A stretch of 64,000 nt of DNA from an uncultured Nitrospirales bacterium (lineage in GTDB: Bacteria > Nitrospirota > Nitrospiria > Nitrospirales > UBA8639), in contig OY282373.1 of NCBI GenBank assembly GCA_958295805.1, positions 529,001-593,000 on the forward strand. The letters run 5' to 3'. This document shows positions 33,983-41,768 of this stretch, one piece after another. The translations under genes were made by a program, and so were the position numbers. Under the pieces are notes generated by a model. It was not told the origin of the DNA. It saw only the letters and a program-made list of their open reading frames with translations, and searched no databases. Position 1 is the first letter of the stretch. The number at the start of each line of letters is the position of its first letter.

Positions 33983-35431
33983 TCAGAACGAAACGTCCCA
34001 CTGAAGACGGACGCGTTGTTCGCTTAGCGTTTTGTCTTCAACCATCGGGTTTGGATCGAGTGCCGACAGAGTCAGATGGGACACGTCAAGCGTCAGTTTG
34101 TTTCGATGGCCGGCAAAGAACCAGTTGAAGCCGACCGTATACTCTTCACGGAAATCTCCAGGTTCACTGACGTTCGGGTCCACGTGCGAATAGCGAAATG
34201 CCACTTCCAAGGGTTTGGGAACGGCCGAAATCAGATAGTGCGGAAAGTAGCCGGCCATGGCATAGCCCCCGAACATGTTCGTTTTGCTTGATAGACCGTC
34301 AGCAGGATCAGTATCGTCATCACCATCCATCAGGAATTTGTTATATTGTTCGGCATTACCCGAATCCTTGACTTGTTTCCAATGCGTTTCATGTTGCCAG
34401 GCAAATCCACGGTACTTGAATGCCGACCCGACCTGGATCCCGTCAACGCGGAACCGGCCATCTTGAGTATAGTCACTCCCCGGGCTCTCAAACCCACTCA
34501 CGTTTCCACACCCGCCTGACGACCATCGGGTACATTTGCCGATCGTCGTATACCCGCCGATTGAAAGACTTGCCGTGGGTTTCTTGTGGAACTTGATGTC
34601 GCTTTGTCGCCATTTGAGTTCCCGACCGAACACGTTCCACTGCAAGCGGCCCATGTACATCATGTTATCGTCGTCATTTTTGGCCACGCCTCGACCTGAG
34701 CCCGAGTAAACCCCAAGATAATAATTCATATCGACGGGCGTACCGGGATTCACGCGCCCGTACAACATCGCGCCGATCTGTCGGTCGATGGTAAAAATCC
34801 GATTCATGATCGACCGTTCCACCATCGTCTGTTTCCCTGAAGAATCCACCCGCTCCCGACTGTAGTTGATCTTCCATTGTCCTATCCGCAACTTGGCCCA
34901 TTTATATTTTTCCAACATGATGCGCCAATCAATCAGGCGGGTCGCTGCGTTTCCCGCACCGTCATCGAAGTCGCGTCCAGGTTGCCAATCCACTTCAAAA
35001 TAATATTTGATCCAGGGTTGGTAGCCGTGACCGCCGACCTTCATCCGGACCCGCCGAAGTTCGAAGGTACTTTCTTCGTTGTCCGTGAACGCTCCTTCAT
35101 TGCGTGGGTCCGACCGTTCAGGATAGGTCCAGCGGCCTTGGAACCGCCATTGGATCTTGGTCTGGAATAATCCATCCGCGGTGGCCAGGGTAAACCCCTT
35201 TTTTCCCCAACCCACCTTGATCTGAGAGTCCTTCTCTTTGTTCTGCGTCTGTGACGCAGCCTCCTTTTCTTCGGCGGCTTTGATGCGAATCCAATCTTCT
35301 TTGGTAATGACGCCTTTTTCACGCAAGACGTCGGTCAGCGTATCGCCGGCCGTTGCCGTCGGTGTCAAAGCCATTGGTATGAGCAGCACAACCAGTGCCG
35401 CACTTCCAAGGCTGGATCGATGAATACTCAT
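33983..35431 (-). CDS. Phosphate-selective porin O/P family outer-membrane protein
   Basis: The 482-residue protein has a signal peptide (ALVVLLIPMALTPTATAG), a short helical segment (LTDVLREKGVITKEDWIRIK, as in OprO/P-type and BBP7-like porins) and a beta-barrel with LATADGLFQTKIQWRFQGR, ELRRVRMKVGGHGYQPWIKY and WRIMLEKYKWAKLRIGQWK, ending in a C-terminal F. OprP-type porins take up phosphate or polyphosphate across the outer membrane; specificity here is inferred from family and neighbourhood. GAGGAG stands eight bases before the start. A GTTA/GTCA repeat array lies 90-118 bp upstream, and a perfect palindrome (CTGATTCAGAATCAG, 35482-35496) lies between. Confidence 0.88.
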   Translation of the reverse strand: MSIHRSSLGSAALVVLLIPMALTPTATAGDTLTDVLREKGVITKEDWIRIKAAEEKEAASQTQNKEKDSQIKVGWGKKGFTLATADGLFQTKIQWRFQGRWTYPERSDPRNEGAFTDNEESTFELRRVRMKVGGHGYQPWIKYYFEVDWQPGRDFDDGAGNAATRLIDWRIMLEKYKWAKLRIGQWKINYSRERVDSSGKQTMVERSIMNRIFTIDRQIGAMLYGRVNPGTPVDMNYYLGVYSGSGRGVAKNDDDNMMYMGRLQWNVFGRELKWRQSDIKFHKKPTASLSIGGYTTIGKCTRWSSGGCGNVSGFESPGSDYTQDGRFRVDGIQVGSAFKYRGFAWQHETHWKQVKDSGNAEQYNKFLMDGDDDTDPADGLSSKTNMFGGYAMAGYFPHYLISAVPKPLEVAFRYSHVDPNVSEPGDFREEYTVGFNWFFAGHRNKLTLDVSHLTLSALDPNPMVEDKTLSEQRVRLQWDVSF

Positions 35432-35520
35432 AACGTCACTCCTCCCCGTTGAATGTCAAGAAGACGGAAATACGACGGCGTCTGATTCAGAATCAGCGTG
35501 AGAGAAGCATAGAAGCTATT

Positions 35521-35549
35521 CGTTACGAGGGCGTTACGGAGGCGTCAAA
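35521..35549 (-). promoter_or_regulatory. Candidate Pho-box-like triple repeat upstream of the porin gene
   Basis: On the + strand CGTTACG-AGGG-CGTTACG-GAGG-CGTCAAA forms three heptamers spaced exactly 11 bp. On the gene strand this reads TTTGACG, CGTAACG, CGTAACG. The spacing is that of PhoB-family boxes and the same order appears at 31722-31750. Confidence 0.45.
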
Positions 35550-35648
35550 GAGTCGTAAATTCGCGCGCAAAAAAGGAAGGAAGTGCCGGGGGAAGGAGAG
35601 AGACGCTGCTCCTTGTCAGACGATATGAACTATGATATGTATGCCGGT

Positions 35649-35867
35649 ATGACTCAGAAACGTGAGATTCGCCGAGTGACGGCCAATTTGCCTGCCGATC
35701 TGTTGGAAGAAGCCTGTCACGTGTCCGGAGCCGGCGTGACTGAAACCCTCAAACAAGGATTGAGCCTGATCAAAAGGGGGGCGGCACTGACCAAGGCCTC
35801 GCGTCTTCGTGGTCGGCTCAAGCTTGACGTTGATCTTCGGGTCTCTCGTGAGCGCCCTCGTCGTTGA
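35649..35867 (+). CDS. VapB-like antitoxin
   Basis: A 72-residue protein from ATG 35649 (upstream in-frame ATGs at 35625-35640 are alternatives; none has a clear ribosome-binding site). RRVTANLPADLLEEACHVSG followed by VTETLKQGLSLIKRGAALTK fits a ribbon-helix-helix antitoxin with a basic C-terminus. It overlaps the PIN-domain toxin gene by 20 bp, so the two are translationally coupled. It likely represses its own operon together with the toxin. Confidence 0.75.
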   Translation: MTQKREIRRVTANLPADLLEEACHVSGAGVTETLKQGLSLIKRGAALTKASRLRGRLKLDVDLRVSRERPRR

Positions 35868-36231
35868 TACCTCCAGTTGGGTGACGTATTTTGCGCATAG
35901 GGGTCCTTCAGTCATTGATGAGACCTTGGCCGAGGGCCGGATGTACCTTTCCCCCGTTGTCGCTGCTGAATTACTCAGCGGGAAGATGACCCCACGGCAG
36001 CGTGCCCAATTAGAATCTTTTCTCCTGGATCTTCCTCTTTGTCCGCATGGATTGGAGCACTGGATGCGCGTGGGACGATTGCGCGCGCATTTGTTTTTGA
36101 CGGGGGTCAGTGTTTCGACGCCTGATGCCCACGTTGCTCAATGTGCGCTTGATTTGAACGCCGACCTGCTGAGTGAAGACCACGTCTTTTCCACGATCGC
36201 GCAAAAGACCGCGCTCCGATTGCTGAACTGA
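35848..36231 (+). CDS. vapC: VapC-type PIN-domain toxin
   Basis: Start GTG 35848 gives a 127-residue PIN protein with the four acidic sites: D in LVVDTSSWVTYF, E in VVAAELLSGKM, D in STPDAHVAQCA and D in DLLSEDHVF. VapC enzymes are Mg-dependent ribonucleases that typically cut tRNA or rRNA. Longer N-terminal starts would extend through the antitoxin overlap and are unlikely. A GC-rich hairpin followed by TTTTTT (36238-36270) may end the transcript. Confidence 0.87.
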   Translation: MSALVVDTSSWVTYFAHRGPSVIDETLAEGRMYLSPVVAAELLSGKMTPRQRAQLESFLLDLPLCPHGLEHWMRVGRLRAHLFLTGVSVSTPDAHVAQCALDLNADLLSEDHVFSTIAQKTALRLLN

Positions 36232-36271
36232 TCTGCCCGCGACCCCGGCAGGCGGGCCGCGTCGACTTTTT

Positions 36272-36631
36272 TCAGTCCCGGCGTTGGAACCGGCTTCGGA
36301 TGGTTTCGACTCGCCGGCGATTGACCCCCAGGTCCGAGTACCCGACGCGGGCGGCGGATCGCACGTGAACGATGGGGGCGCGTTCGTCAAACCAGAATTC
36401 CAGGTCGTCAACGAAGCGAAACACGAGCGAGGTGCATTCGGCGTGCAGGTACAACTCTTCGTCTGCAACGATGGTGGTCCGCGGCAGGGCGTGGAGGATG
36501 GTCCGTAATCGAGCCTTCGCTTGTTCGCGGGCGTCCTGATAGTGCAGGGGGGCGATGAAGTGGTCGTGATCGGCACCACCGACTGAGGTCACGCAATTGG
36601 GAGATGAGGGGCAAGGGGTGGGTACACGCAT
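36272..36631 (-). CDS. DUF1499 family protein
   Basis: This 119-residue protein shows the DUF1499 pattern: CPSSPNCVTS at the N-terminus, DHFIAPLHYQDAREQAKARL, ELYLHAECTSLVFRFVDDLEFWFDE and the hallmark VRSAARVGYSDLGVNRRRVE. The function of the family is unknown. ATG 36631 lies directly behind the stop of the DUF3422 gene (TGAC-ATG), so the pair is coupled; a longer start at 36679 would overlap that gene. Confidence 0.85.
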   Translation of the reverse strand: MRVPTPCPSSPNCVTSVGGADHDHFIAPLHYQDAREQAKARLRTILHALPRTTIVADEELYLHAECTSLVFRFVDDLEFWFDERAPIVHVRSAARVGYSDLGVNRRRVETIRSRFQRRD

Positions 36632-36632
36632 G

Positions 36633-38012
36633 TCAGTCGTTTGACGGGGTGGAGGTTTTCCGGTCGGTCCCGGCGTCATTGACGTGGCGTGTGTAGATGA
36701 ACGTTCGCCCCAACACGATGAGTCCGAACGCCACGCCTAAGGAGACGGGGACGAACAGGCCCGCCGCCAGATCGTGATCGTCAATCCAGCCGAGTGTTTC
36801 CATGGCTCTGAACACGTAACTTCCAAGGCCGCTGAGATAATATGAAAGCACGATGACCGATAAGCCTTCGACCGTGCGCTGGAGAATCGCCTGGCTGCGC
36901 GTCGTTTTATCCATGCTGCGCAGGAGCTGGACGTTCTGATTCTGCAATTGGAGTTCCACCTTGGTGCGGATCACGGCGATGGATCCTTGAAAATCATTCA
37001 CCAGCGCGTTGATTCGCTTGATGAACTGCTGGTAGCCCTCGGCCACGCCGATCGTCTTTCCGTCCACGTATTCGGAGAGTGGGCGGCAGCCTTCAACCGG
37101 TTGTTCCTGGAGCGACGCCACGTTTGCCCGAATGATGCGATCGTACGGCACCGCGGCGGACAGCTTGTACCGCATGGATTCCGCCATGCGACTGACGTTC
37201 ATGAAATCCTGCGTCAGGACGGTGAGCCAATGCTGGAGGGTGTCCTGGGTCGAGTCCGCGATCTGCGTGGTAATCACTTCGCGTTGATACAAATGGCGTT
37301 GTTCATGTTGCTGGACCTGGTCCACCGCTTGGGCGAAGGCGTGAAGCGGAAGGAGAATCAGATGGGTATAATTTTCGACGGCGACCAGCGTGTCGATCGT
37401 GCGGCCCAATTGATTGAGCAGGACGTCAAACGACGGCGACGTGATGAGATAGCGTTCACGCCGATGTTCATCCGGGGTAAAGGTCGCCATCACGGAAATA
37501 TCGTGCCCGAACAGACGGCTTCCATAAATCTGCGGTCCGGGCATCGTCGTTTTGACTTCCTCAACCGTCAGATTGGTGTGCGGCAAAACCAGAATGTCCA
37601 ACGCGTTGATTTCAAGCCCCAAGGGCGACAACGGCATGGCATAGTCGGGAAACGTCAGCGGCCCGAAGGCCAGCGGTTGTAATTTATCGTCGGGGATGTG
37701 CCAGACCTGATAGCTGTAGTATTCCGTGTGGGCTTCCCATGTGACGAGCAACCGATCCCCGTTGGGCGCCACTTTGGCGCCGTGGCCGAACTTGTCGTGC
37801 ACGACCGCGTGTTCCTCAGCGATCTCCAAGCACCCAAGAAGCTGGAGAAATTCCTGTCGGCTCTGCGGGCGATCCACCGGTGGATTCGCCATCTGATGCG
37901 CCACGTGATGAACGTGAGCAGGCAGGTCAAACCATTCTTCCAGATATTTTTTGGAAGGCTCATGGATGCGCCGCAAAAACCCGCGCGCGGCGGTTGGCGG
38001 GTTCAGACTCAT
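36633..38012 (-). CDS. DUF3422 family inner-membrane protein
   Basis: The 459-residue protein matches DUF3422: EVHARPF-like region replaced by HEPSKKYLEEWFDLP at the start, KFGHGAKVAPNGDRLLVTWE, HTEYYSYQVWHIPDD, and two membrane helices at the C-terminus (about 390-410 and 425-450). The middle part is helical and probably faces the cytoplasm. No biochemical role is established. It is transcribed before DUF1499. Confidence 0.82.
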   Translation of the reverse strand: MSLNPPTAARGFLRRIHEPSKKYLEEWFDLPAHVHHVAHQMANPPVDRPQSRQEFLQLLGCLEIAEEHAVVHDKFGHGAKVAPNGDRLLVTWEAHTEYYSYQVWHIPDDKLQPLAFGPLTFPDYAMPLSPLGLEINALDILVLPHTNLTVEEVKTTMPGPQIYGSRLFGHDISVMATFTPDEHRRERYLITSPSFDVLLNQLGRTIDTLVAVENYTHLILLPLHAFAQAVDQVQQHEQRHLYQREVITTQIADSTQDTLQHWLTVLTQDFMNVSRMAESMRYKLSAAVPYDRIIRANVASLQEQPVEGCRPLSEYVDGKTIGVAEGYQQFIKRINALVNDFQGSIAVIRTKVELQLQNQNVQLLRSMDKTTRSQAILQRTVEGLSVIVLSYYLSGLGSYVFRAMETLGWIDDHDLAAGLFVPVSLGVAFGLIVLGRTFIYTRHVNDAGTDRKTSTPSND

Positions 38013-38135
38013 AAGATTTGATGATACCGGTTTCGTCCGCTTCCTTCTTCAGAACCCTTCTACCCAATCCTTCCCCGGATAGAAACGGCATAACAAACAA
38101 TGGGTGCACAAAATGGCAGGACTCTGGCTTGTCGG

Positions 38136-38381
38136 TTAAAAGAAGATTCTGAGGATTGCGACGGTCACGGTTACGATGACCACCATTGCGCTGATCGTAG
38201 CCTGCAGAAACCACACCTTGAGTTTTTGGATGTCCTCTTTGGTGGCAAGGTATTGTACGTGGGTTTCGAGTGCCGTCAGGCGCCTTTCAAAGTTGCTCCC
38301 GCCATTACCCCCGCTTGACTTTGCAGGCCCCTCCGGTTCTTCTTGATTGTAGGGAACTGATTGAAGAGGCCGACCACTCAT
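38136..38381 (-). CDS. Small protein with coiled coil and C-terminal membrane anchor
   Basis: The 81-residue protein (ATG 38381, GAGGAACAGGA upstream) has a polar N-terminus, a short heptad region FERRLTALETHVQYLATKED and a membrane helix ATISAMVVIVTVTVAILRIF. This order resembles small hemolysin-XhlA-like or DUF-type coiled-coil/TM proteins. Its start overlaps the stop of the gene before it by ATGA. Function unknown. Confidence 0.65.
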   Translation of the reverse strand: MSGRPLQSVPYNQEEPEGPAKSSGGNGGSNFERRLTALETHVQYLATKEDIQKLKVWFLQATISAMVVIVTVTVAILRIFF

Positions 38382-38650
38382 TCCTGTTCCTCTGTCCGTC
38401 TGAGCCACTCCCACAGCGAACGTATGGTATAGCCGGAATAGGCTGGAGTCAGCTCAAAAACCGCTCCACTTGCCGACTCTATGCGGGATGCACCTTTTAT
38501 CCCCACGGAAACGGCAACGGTGTCCGCAAGCTTATCACTCTCCACGAGAAAAAACGTGTCGTTATATTGATAGTGCTCAGGATAGGTTGTCGCAATCTGT
38601 TCCGTTACCTTGGCATTGGCTTCTTTCAAAACAATAGCGAAAACAGACAT
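38378..38650 (-). CDS. Hypothetical 90-residue soluble protein
   Basis: From ATG 38650 the protein reads as a compact alpha-beta protein (SVFAIVLKEANAKVTEQIAT, NDTFFLVESDKLADTVAVSV) with RSLWEWLRRTEEQE at the end. A GGAGAG lies upstream at a rather long distance. The ATGA overlap with the coiled-coil/TM gene suggests a two-gene unit whose products may interact. No family recognised. Confidence 0.6.
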   Translation of the reverse strand: MSVFAIVLKEANAKVTEQIATTYPEHYQYNDTFFLVESDKLADTVAVSVGIKGASRIESASGAVFELTPAYSGYTIRSLWEWLRRTEEQE

Positions 38651-38893
38651 GATAGTCGTCTCTCCCTTTGGGTGCAGCCCCGTCACGTCTCCATGCCATG
38701 GGATGGCAGCGTGGTTCTCTCACCGATAACTGTAAGGCATTCAACAACAACATTCAAACACGTGTTCTCAATCTTACTTTTTCGCCGTTATCGTCGCGGC
38801 AACGATCCGGCAACGGACGTTGACTCATCTCGCGTCGGCTTGCTTGGCGTTCCGTCTTTTCGGTTCCGGTTTCAGTAGAGACTTCAACGGTTT

Positions 38894-40105
38894 CTAGCGT
38901 TCTTCAGCCAGTCGATACTTTTCCATCCGGTAGGCAATCTGACGCGGCGTCATGCCCAACAGCCTGGCGGCCTTGGCTTTGACCCACCCGGCTCGGTTAA
39001 GGGCTTCTCGAAGACGGTCCCGTTCGATCGCATCCAACCGGGCGGGAAGCGTTTGTTGGGAAGACGCGCTGCTTGACCTGGTTGCGGATTGCCCATGAAC
39101 CGCTCGCATGTGCTCAACGTATGGGACAAGTGATGCGGGAATGGTCCGTAACTCGATGGTCGGCGTCTCGGACAAGACGACCAACCGCTCAATACAATTT
39201 TGCAGTTCACGAACGTTGCCGGGCCAATGGTAGGCCTTCATCACCTGAATCAGGTCCTTCCCCAGGTGAATCTGCCGGTGATTGTCGCGATTGACCTTGT
39301 CGAGAAAATGCGTCATGAGCAACGGCACGTCGTCCGGCCGGTCACGTAAGGGAGGAAGCGTAAGCGGGACGACGTTGAGACGATAATACAAATCTTCTCG
39401 AAACTCCCCGGCCCGGACCATGGCTTCGAGATGACGATGGGTCGCGGCGATTACGCGGACGTCCACGGAGAGCGTCGGCCCACCTCCGACTCGTTCAAAT
39501 TCTTTCTCCTGCAGAACGCGCAGGAGTTTGACTTGGGTCGCCGGGGAAATATCACCCATTTCATCAAGAAACAGCGTGCCGCCGTGGGCTTGTTCCAAAC
39601 GCCCTTTTCTGGCCTGACTCGCGCCGGTGAAGGCCCCCCGTTCATGCCCGAACAGGGTGCTTTCCATCAAGGTCTCAGGTATGGCCGCACAATGCACCGC
39701 CACAAACGGTTGACCGGCACGCGCACTGGAAAGGTGAATCCGTTGCGCCGCCAACTCCTTGCCCGTTCCACTTTCTCCACGGAGCAAGACCGTGGCCGAG
39801 GTGAGCGAGATCCGCTGAATGGCCGCGTGGACGGCGTGCATCGCCGGACTGTTGCCAATCAGCACGGGAGTCTGCTTCTTTTTTCTTGAGAAGATCGGCG
39901 ATTGTGGAGCATCCACCGCGACTGGGTGACTTGGCGTTGACTTGAACGTTTCCGACGGCCGTTCAGGAGCCTGTGCCGGCTCAGCTTCCTGATTCAGCAA
40001 GTCCAGGGCTTGGCCGATCCGCGTTTCCGGGGAAGCCGTTCCATTCAGAATCGACCGGAGCCGGGAGATGAGACGGCGATCATCTTCTGTACGTTCATGT
40101 TTCAT
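38894..40105 (-). CDS. Sigma54-dependent transcriptional activator without an N-terminal sensor domain
   Basis: The 403-residue protein has only about 80 N-terminal residues of low-complexity sequence before the AAA+ core: Walker A GESGTGKE (110-117), the sigma54-contacting GAFTGA loop (157-162), Walker B GGTLFLDEMGDI, and the arginine-finger region EFREDLYYRLNVVPLTLPPL. A C-terminal Fis-type helix-turn-helix (about 360-400, LREALNRAGWVKAKAARLLG) recognises an upstream activator sequence. Receiver, GAF or PAS domains are missing, so activity is probably set by expression or a partner protein. A sigma54-type promoter lies 324 bp upstream facing away (40429-40444). Confidence 0.9.
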   Translation of the reverse strand: MKHERTEDDRRLISRLRSILNGTASPETRIGQALDLLNQEAEPAQAPERPSETFKSTPSHPVAVDAPQSPIFSRKKKQTPVLIGNSPAMHAVHAAIQRISLTSATVLLRGESGTGKELAAQRIHLSSARAGQPFVAVHCAAIPETLMESTLFGHERGAFTGASQARKGRLEQAHGGTLFLDEMGDISPATQVKLLRVLQEKEFERVGGGPTLSVDVRVIAATHRHLEAMVRAGEFREDLYYRLNVVPLTLPPLRDRPDDVPLLMTHFLDKVNRDNHRQIHLGKDLIQVMKAYHWPGNVRELQNCIERLVVLSETPTIELRTIPASLVPYVEHMRAVHGQSATRSSSASSQQTLPARLDAIERDRLREALNRAGWVKAKAARLLGMTPRQIAYRMEKYRLAEER

Positions 40106-40280
40106 GAGTCAACCCCGTTTCACACAACAAAAGGCACCGGCATCATCACCTGTAAAAACGTTCCCGGTTTGTACACGGTGTTGCCGGCGCCTTTGCCAAT
40201 GCCGCGAGAGGATGACCGGGCAAGGAATCCCGCTCCTCTTCACGGCGTCACGCTCAACGAATGTCCAGGCCGTGGGTCCA

Positions 40281-40321
40281 TAAAAAAACGCCCTTTCCCA
40301 ACTCCGTTGGGGAAGGACGTT
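40281..40321 (-). terminator. Strong Rho-independent terminator
   Basis: Read on the reverse strand, AACGTCCTTCCCCAAC, a CGGA loop and GTTGGGAAAGGGCGTT form a long stem with one mismatch and one wobble or bulge, followed directly by TTTTTTT. No protein gene on that strand lies close upstream, hence the sRNA/leader proposal. Confidence 0.75.
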
Positions 40322-40371
40322 CATTGTCCCCGCACGGTCACGCCGTGCAGAATAACGACCTTGTTATTCTG
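40281..40371 (-). ncRNA. Candidate ~90-nt small RNA or attenuated leader of the sigma54 activator gene
   Basis: On the reverse strand a sigma70-like promoter (40378-40405) is followed by three stem-loops: GCAGAATAAC/GTTATTCTGC (40347-40372, perfect 10-bp arms, 6-nt loop), GCACGG/CCGTGC (40332-40348) and a terminator stem with a T run (40283-40321). No good reading frame with a start codon exists inside. The product would be a compact, structured transcript ending 176 bp before the activator's start codon. It may be a free sRNA or a leader with conditional termination. Confidence 0.5.
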
Positions 40372-40377
40372 CGCGTA

Positions 40378-40405
40378 GTTAAACGCACTTTTTCCCGTTT
40401 GTCAA
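40378..40405 (-). promoter_or_regulatory. Sigma70-like promoter of the candidate small RNA/leader
   Basis: TTGACA (40400-40405) and TTTAAC (40378-40383) on the reverse strand are spaced by 16 bp; predicted transcription starts at about 40371, at the foot of the first stem-loop. Confidence 0.5.
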
Positions 40406-40428
40406 TGGGGTGTAGACGTCCACGACCT

Positions 40429-40444
40429 TTGGCACTCGGGTTGC
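40429..40444 (+). promoter_or_regulatory. Sigma54-type (-24/-12) promoter
   Basis: TTGGCAC-N5-TTGC matches the -24 GG and -12 GC elements with correct spacing. It points to the TIGR01777-DUF523-MerR-CbiX genes, whose first start codon is about 250 bp downstream. The divergent neighbour encodes a sigma54 activator, and the perfect palindrome at 40347-40372 is at a plausible distance for an upstream activator site. Confidence 0.5.
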
Positions 40445-40577
40445 CGTTGGAGCATGGATTGTCCTGGAGAGTGCAGGCCAAGGCTATACGGTCCCTCAGG
40501 TTGAGTCCCAAAGGTGTCTGAACTTATAGACGTTACATTACTGAGCATTCATTCTCCTCAAGTGGGTCCAAGACTGG

Positions 40578-40597
40578 TATGATAAAGACTATTATCA
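40578..40597 (+). promoter_or_regulatory. Operator-like inverted repeat overlapping a -10-like box
   Basis: TGATAA-N6-TTATCA (40580-40597) overlaps TATGAT (40578-40583), a -10-like hexamer without a good -35. A repressor such as the MerR/B12 protein encoded downstream could bind here; this is a guess from position. Confidence 0.3.
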
Positions 40598-40709
40598 CGT
40601 GGCGCCGGACCGAAACCCCAAAGGCCCGAAGACGGAAAACCCACGGTACCGGCTTCCGTTGTGCCAGGGACGTTGGTGCCGCGCCGCAACCCGTTGCACG
40701 AGGCCAATG

Positions 40710-41657
40710 ATGAACGTGGCCATTGTAGGCGGCACGGGCTTTATCGGCAGGAACGTGACGCCGCTGCTGACTGCCGATGGGCACCGGGTCACCATCGTCA
40801 CCCGAACCCCCGACAAGGCTTCCGCCGTTCTTGAAGCCGAGACGTTCGTTCGCGGATGGGGCCCGTCGAATCGTGACACGTTGGAACAAGCCGTTCACGG
40901 ACAGGATGCCGTCGTCAACTTGGCAGGCGCTTCTCTTGCCGAAGGCCGATGGACGCAAGCCCGCAAGCACGTGCTTCGTGCCAGCCGAATCGAGACGACC
41001 CGGATGCTGGTCAACACGTTATCGAATCTCCCCGCGACCGTTCGGCCGAAGGCCTTCATCAGCGCCTCAGGAATCGGATATTATGGACTTGAGACGGCTG
41101 AGCCTTCGAAGCTCAGGACGGGCAGTGCCGATGAAACCACAAAACCGGGAGAGGGATTTCTGGCTGACCTGTCCGTGGAATGGGAACGCGAAGCCTTTCG
41201 CGCCACGGATTTCGGCATTCGGACCGTCTGCTTGAGAATCGGCATGGTCCTGGGGAAAGACGGCGGCGCCCTCCCCAAAATGCTGATCCCCTTCAAGGCG
41301 TTCCTCGGCGGCCCCGTCGGCGACGGCACACAGCACGTGAGTTGGATTCACGTTGAGGATCTTGGACGACTGTTGGCCGTCGTTCTCAAGCGTGATTCCT
41401 TCCAAGGTCCACTCAACGCCGTGTCCCCCCATCCAGTCACGATGAACGAATTTTGTGTACAAGTGGGGAAGACCTTGGGGCGACCTGCCTGGCTTCCGGT
41501 TCCGGCGTTTGCTCTGAAAATCGCATTAGGTGAAATGTCTACGCTCATGACCCATGGTCAATCGGTCCATCCCCTGATGGCCGGGCAACTCGGGTTTACT
41601 TACACGTATTCATACCTGGATTCCGCGCTCGCCGCGATTCTGGGACGGAAGGCGTGA
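40710..41657 (+). CDS. TIGR01777-family NAD-dependent epimerase/dehydratase
   Basis: The 315-residue extended-SDR protein begins with the Rossmann motif VAIVGGTGFIGRNV and has VVNLAGASLAEGRW, SASGIGYYGLE with the SDR tyrosine region, GPVGDGTQHVSWIHVEDL and a C-terminal DUF1731-like end (VHPLMAGQLGFTYTYSYLDSA). The physiological substrate of this family (E. coli YfcH group) is not known. ATG 40710 (or the adjacent 40707) follows GAGG. It is the first gene of a four-gene run; in other bacteria such an SDR occurs in light-induced LitR/PplR regulons. Confidence 0.87.
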   Translation: MNVAIVGGTGFIGRNVTPLLTADGHRVTIVTRTPDKASAVLEAETFVRGWGPSNRDTLEQAVHGQDAVVNLAGASLAEGRWTQARKHVLRASRIETTRMLVNTLSNLPATVRPKAFISASGIGYYGLETAEPSKLRTGSADETTKPGEGFLADLSVEWEREAFRATDFGIRTVCLRIGMVLGKDGGALPKMLIPFKAFLGGPVGDGTQHVSWIHVEDLGRLLAVVLKRDSFQGPLNAVSPHPVTMNEFCVQVGKTLGRPAWLPVPAFALKIALGEMSTLMTHGQSVHPLMAGQLGFTYTYSYLDSALAAILGRKA

Positions 41658-41768
41658 TCGACGTATTCTTGAATTGATTGCCGTGAGCAAGCCTTGACCA
41701 AGGAACAACAAACCCTTCGAGACTCAGGGCAGGCACTTCGGGGCTCAGGGCAGGCCTGAACGAACCGC

